NCBI GenBank assembly: GCA_964564625.1
Contig: CAZMBE010000070.1
Coordinates: 1 to 5,030, forward strand
DNA length: 5,030 bases
Direction of reading: 5' to 3'
DNA from: UBA2185 sp964564625
Lineage (GTDB): Bacteria > Desulfobacterota > Syntrophia > Syntrophales > UBA2185
In this document: positions 4,198 through 5,030 of the stretch, piece by piece
Numbering within the stretch: position 1 is the first letter of the stretch
Layout: each line of letters opens with the position of its first letter
The notes under the pieces: generated by a model
Told to the model about the DNA's origin: nothing
Seen by the model: the letters and a program-made list of their open reading frames with translations, nothing else
Database searches by the model: none
Program-made: the position numbers and the translations under genes

Positions 4198-4384
4198 GCG
4201 TCGAGCCATCGGATTCATCCTCGCGACCGTTCTGACAGCAGGCGGCGGCCTGTGGCTGCTCTTCCAAATATTCCGCCCAGATCAGACGTTCGGCACTCCC
4301 CTTTTGGGGCTATGTCTATTGCTCGGCGTCGGCAGCTATTGGTATTGGGCCACTTTCATTGCAAAATCGTCACCGGAAGAATAG
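4196..4384 (+). CDS. Small two-helix membrane protein
   Basis: Encodes 62 residues. The N-terminal MRRA is positive, followed by a first hydrophobic helix at about residues 4-26 (IGFILATVLTAGGGLWLLFQ), a short loop with RPDQ (27-30), and a second helix at about 34-56 ending WYWATFIA, with a short charged tail. The positive-inside rule predicts both ends in the cytoplasm and the loop in the periplasm. The ATG is preferred to the in-frame TTG at 4160 because it places MRR directly before the first helix; a modest GGGA lies 6 bases upstream. Small inner-membrane hairpin proteins like this are common and uncharacterised in rhizobia. It has no operon partner, and a 14-base palindrome follows one base after the stop. 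I am fairly sure it is a gene; function unknown. Confidence 0.7.
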   Translation: MRRAIGFILATVLTAGGGLWLLFQIFRPDQTFGTPLLGLCLLLGVGSYWYWATFIAKSSPEE

Positions 4385-4385
4385 G

Positions 4386-4399
4386 TCGCTCGCGAGCGA
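4386..4399. repeat. Perfect 14-base palindrome after the stop codon
   Basis: TCGCTCGCGAGCGA reads the same on both strands and begins 2 bases after the TAG of the two-helix protein. As RNA it gives a 5-pair stem with a CGCG loop but no T-run, so it is a poor intrinsic terminator. It could be an operator-type site or chance. Confidence 0.35.
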
Positions 4400-4645
4400 G
4401 AACGGGGCTCGCCTATGCCCTCGCCTCCCAGACCCCACGGCCCGGGTCGACGCCCCCGCAGCGGTGATCCCACTGCGCGGGGATAGCGACGAAACAGCGC
4501 GCCTTGGTGCTGAAACGCGACCGCCGTCACCATATAGATAGAGCAGCTTCGACCGCGCCCCTTGTTCTAGGAACTTTGCATGGGCGTTACTTCTTTTGGG
4601 ACGAATCGGCTTGGCGCGAGCCTGGAAAGATTGACTCCGTGATTG

Positions 4646-4897
4646 CTACCCGTTGATCACGAAGGCCGTCACGGGCTTGGTACATTCTACCAAAACAGCC
4701 GAAATGCTCTTGAGTCGCGAGCAGTCAGGCCGCGCCTCGCAAACCGCAAACCGGTCGCCATGCCATGGGGGGATTGCTGTCGAGGAAGCGATCGGCAGCG
4801 GCCCAATAGGCATGCCCATCTCATAAGTCGGAGTAGAGCGCAGAGCCTCTTGGTCGCGCGCGATGACCTTCGGCAATATTTGGGATTCTAATGTCAC
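4646..4897 (-). CDS. Weak candidate hypothetical protein
   Basis: An 83-residue frame starting at GTG 4897. The composition is better than the opposing plus-strand frame: a middle part with GMPIGPLPIASS, then DRFAVCEARPDCSRL and ISAVLVECTKPVTAFVING at the end looks like alternating strands of a small folded domain, with three cysteines. Against it: there is no ribosome binding site before the GTG, and the start lies only 15 bases from the divergent start at 4913, leaving no room for a promoter. Internal ATG codons at 4817 and 4811 could be the true start of a shorter protein. It could be a decayed remnant. Family not recognised. Confidence 0.33.
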   Translation of the reverse strand: MTLESQILPKVIARDQEALRSTPTYEMGMPIGPLPIASSTAIPPWHGDRFAVCEARPDCSRLKSISAVLVECTKPVTAFVING

Positions 4898-4900
4898 TGG

Positions 4901-4906
4901 AGGAGG
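4901..4906 (+). promoter_or_regulatory. Near-perfect Shine-Dalgarno sequence
   Basis: AGGAGG (part of GGAGGAGGTG) with a 6-base spacer to the GTG at 4913. It is the strongest ribosome binding site in the window. It decides a GTG start, since the upstream frame meets TAA at 4889 and offers no other start codon. Confidence 0.75.
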
Positions 4907-4912
4907 TGCGTC

Positions 4913-5030
4913 GTGGTCGTTCTAGCTTCACTCTTGGTTGGATCGCAATTACTCGTCGTAGCGGATTCGGTTCCGATTTTTGATGTTAATAAAAGTTGCC
5001 AAGGAGTTGAGGTCGTCTTTGCGGGTCGAA
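4913..5030 (+). CDS. Secreted protein, N-terminal part, runs off the window
   Basis: Thirty-nine residues are visible from a GTG behind AGGAGG. The first 17 residues (VVLASLLVGSQLLVVA) form a hydrophobic export signal with a likely cleavage before DSVP. The signal is unusual in having no Lys or Arg ahead of the core. The mature start DSVPIFDVNKSC, with a Cys at residue 29, resembles small exported alphaproteobacterial proteins that begin with a D-P-IPVF-like segment and a first conserved cysteine; that is from memory of the style, not a confirmed family. It is probably periplasmic and cysteine-bonded. Codon use is AT-richer (GTT, AAT, AAA, TTT) than in the 2973-3425 gene. The rest lies beyond the window. 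Confidence 0.7.
   Translation, partial: MVVLASLLVGSQLLVVADSVPIFDVNKSCQGVEVVFAGR

Larger units (their letters stand above)
4400..4912. other. Mostly empty stretch before the last gene
   Basis: No strongly supported gene. It contains a weak minus-strand ORF (4646-4897), a GTTC-TAG-GAAC dyad at 4564-4574, a copy of TCGGCTTGGCGCG at 4606-4618 that also occurs at 2381-2393, and a possible weak promoter, CTGAAA (4510-4515), 17 bases, TATAGA (4533-4538). The promoter of the gene at 4913 should lie in the right part, but no clear -35/-10 pair is visible there. Confidence 0.4.

Noticed and set aside
3418..4467. Long open frames through the second N run on both strands
   Set aside because: Same reason; the translated parts are Arg/His/Pro-rich shadows of better frames.
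4570..4587. Possible general stress (EcfG-type) promoter from GGAAC followed by CGTT
   Set aside because: The spacing between GGAAC and CGTT is 10 bases, while these promoters need about 16-17. Other GGAAC sites checked had no CGTT at the right distance.
4643..4891. 82-residue plus-strand frame opposite the 4646-4897 candidate
   Set aside because: Arg/His/Ser-rich with no ribosome binding site; the minus-strand frame reads better, though it is itself weak.
4891..4983. Short ATG frame overlapping the 4913 gene start
   Set aside because: It stops after about 30 codons and uses the Shine-Dalgarno as coding sequence; the 4913 frame has a signal peptide and an ideal ribosome binding site.
1..5030. 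Search for tRNA, rRNA, CRISPR repeats, transposase or integrase genes and terminal inverted repeats
   Set aside because: Nothing matching was seen by eye on either strand; short or degenerate elements could have been missed.

Overview
The window looks like an accessory, gene-poor stretch from an alphaproteobacterium, most likely a Bradyrhizobium-like member of the Hyphomicrobiales. That is an inference. It rests on GC-rich sequence with local AT-richer patches (for example near 2400-2450), strong GAGG/AGGAGG ribosome binding sites, and several small proteins whose style I associate with rhizobial genomes. No housekeeping gene, tRNA, rRNA, transposase, integrase or CRISPR array is visible. Two runs of exactly 100 N (1665-1764 and 3745-3844) look like scaffold gaps of nominal length, and each cuts the ends off two facing genes.

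Layout. 31-405 (minus) encodes a small exported four-cysteine protein. 406-779 has no convincing gene but holds a cluster of inverted repeats. 780-986 (plus) encodes a 68-residue RMF/CrpP-like protein. 1112-1336 is a doubtful short ORF. A leader with a loose, incomplete resemblance to a TPP riboswitch (1356-1430) precedes a truncated helical protein (1435-1664). Across the first gap, 1765-1862 (minus) is the start of a CxxC zinc-ribbon-like protein. 1863-2688 is about 0.8 kb without a supportable gene. 2689-2925 (plus) is a compact 78-residue hypothetical protein. It converges on 2973-3425 (minus), a 150-residue helical hypothetical protein.

From 3455 (plus) a gene with an excellent ribosome binding site appears to change frame near 3610-3640 before running into the second gap. 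Beyond that gap, 3845-3962 (minus) starts a small membrane protein. A good minus-strand intrinsic terminator at 4050-4075 has no obvious gene to serve, only a 32-codon candidate ORF (4099-4197). 4196-4384 (plus) is a two-helix membrane protein. 4385-4912 is mostly empty apart from a weak minus ORF. The window ends in the start of a secreted protein (from 4913) with a near-perfect Shine-Dalgarno sequence.

The genes do not form an evident pathway or operon: most are single small genes of alternating orientation, typical of island-like DNA. I found no clear new multi-gene system. The best leads are the unexplained minus-strand terminator, the hairpin cluster upstream of the RMF-like gene, the THI-box-like leader, and the possible frameshift.
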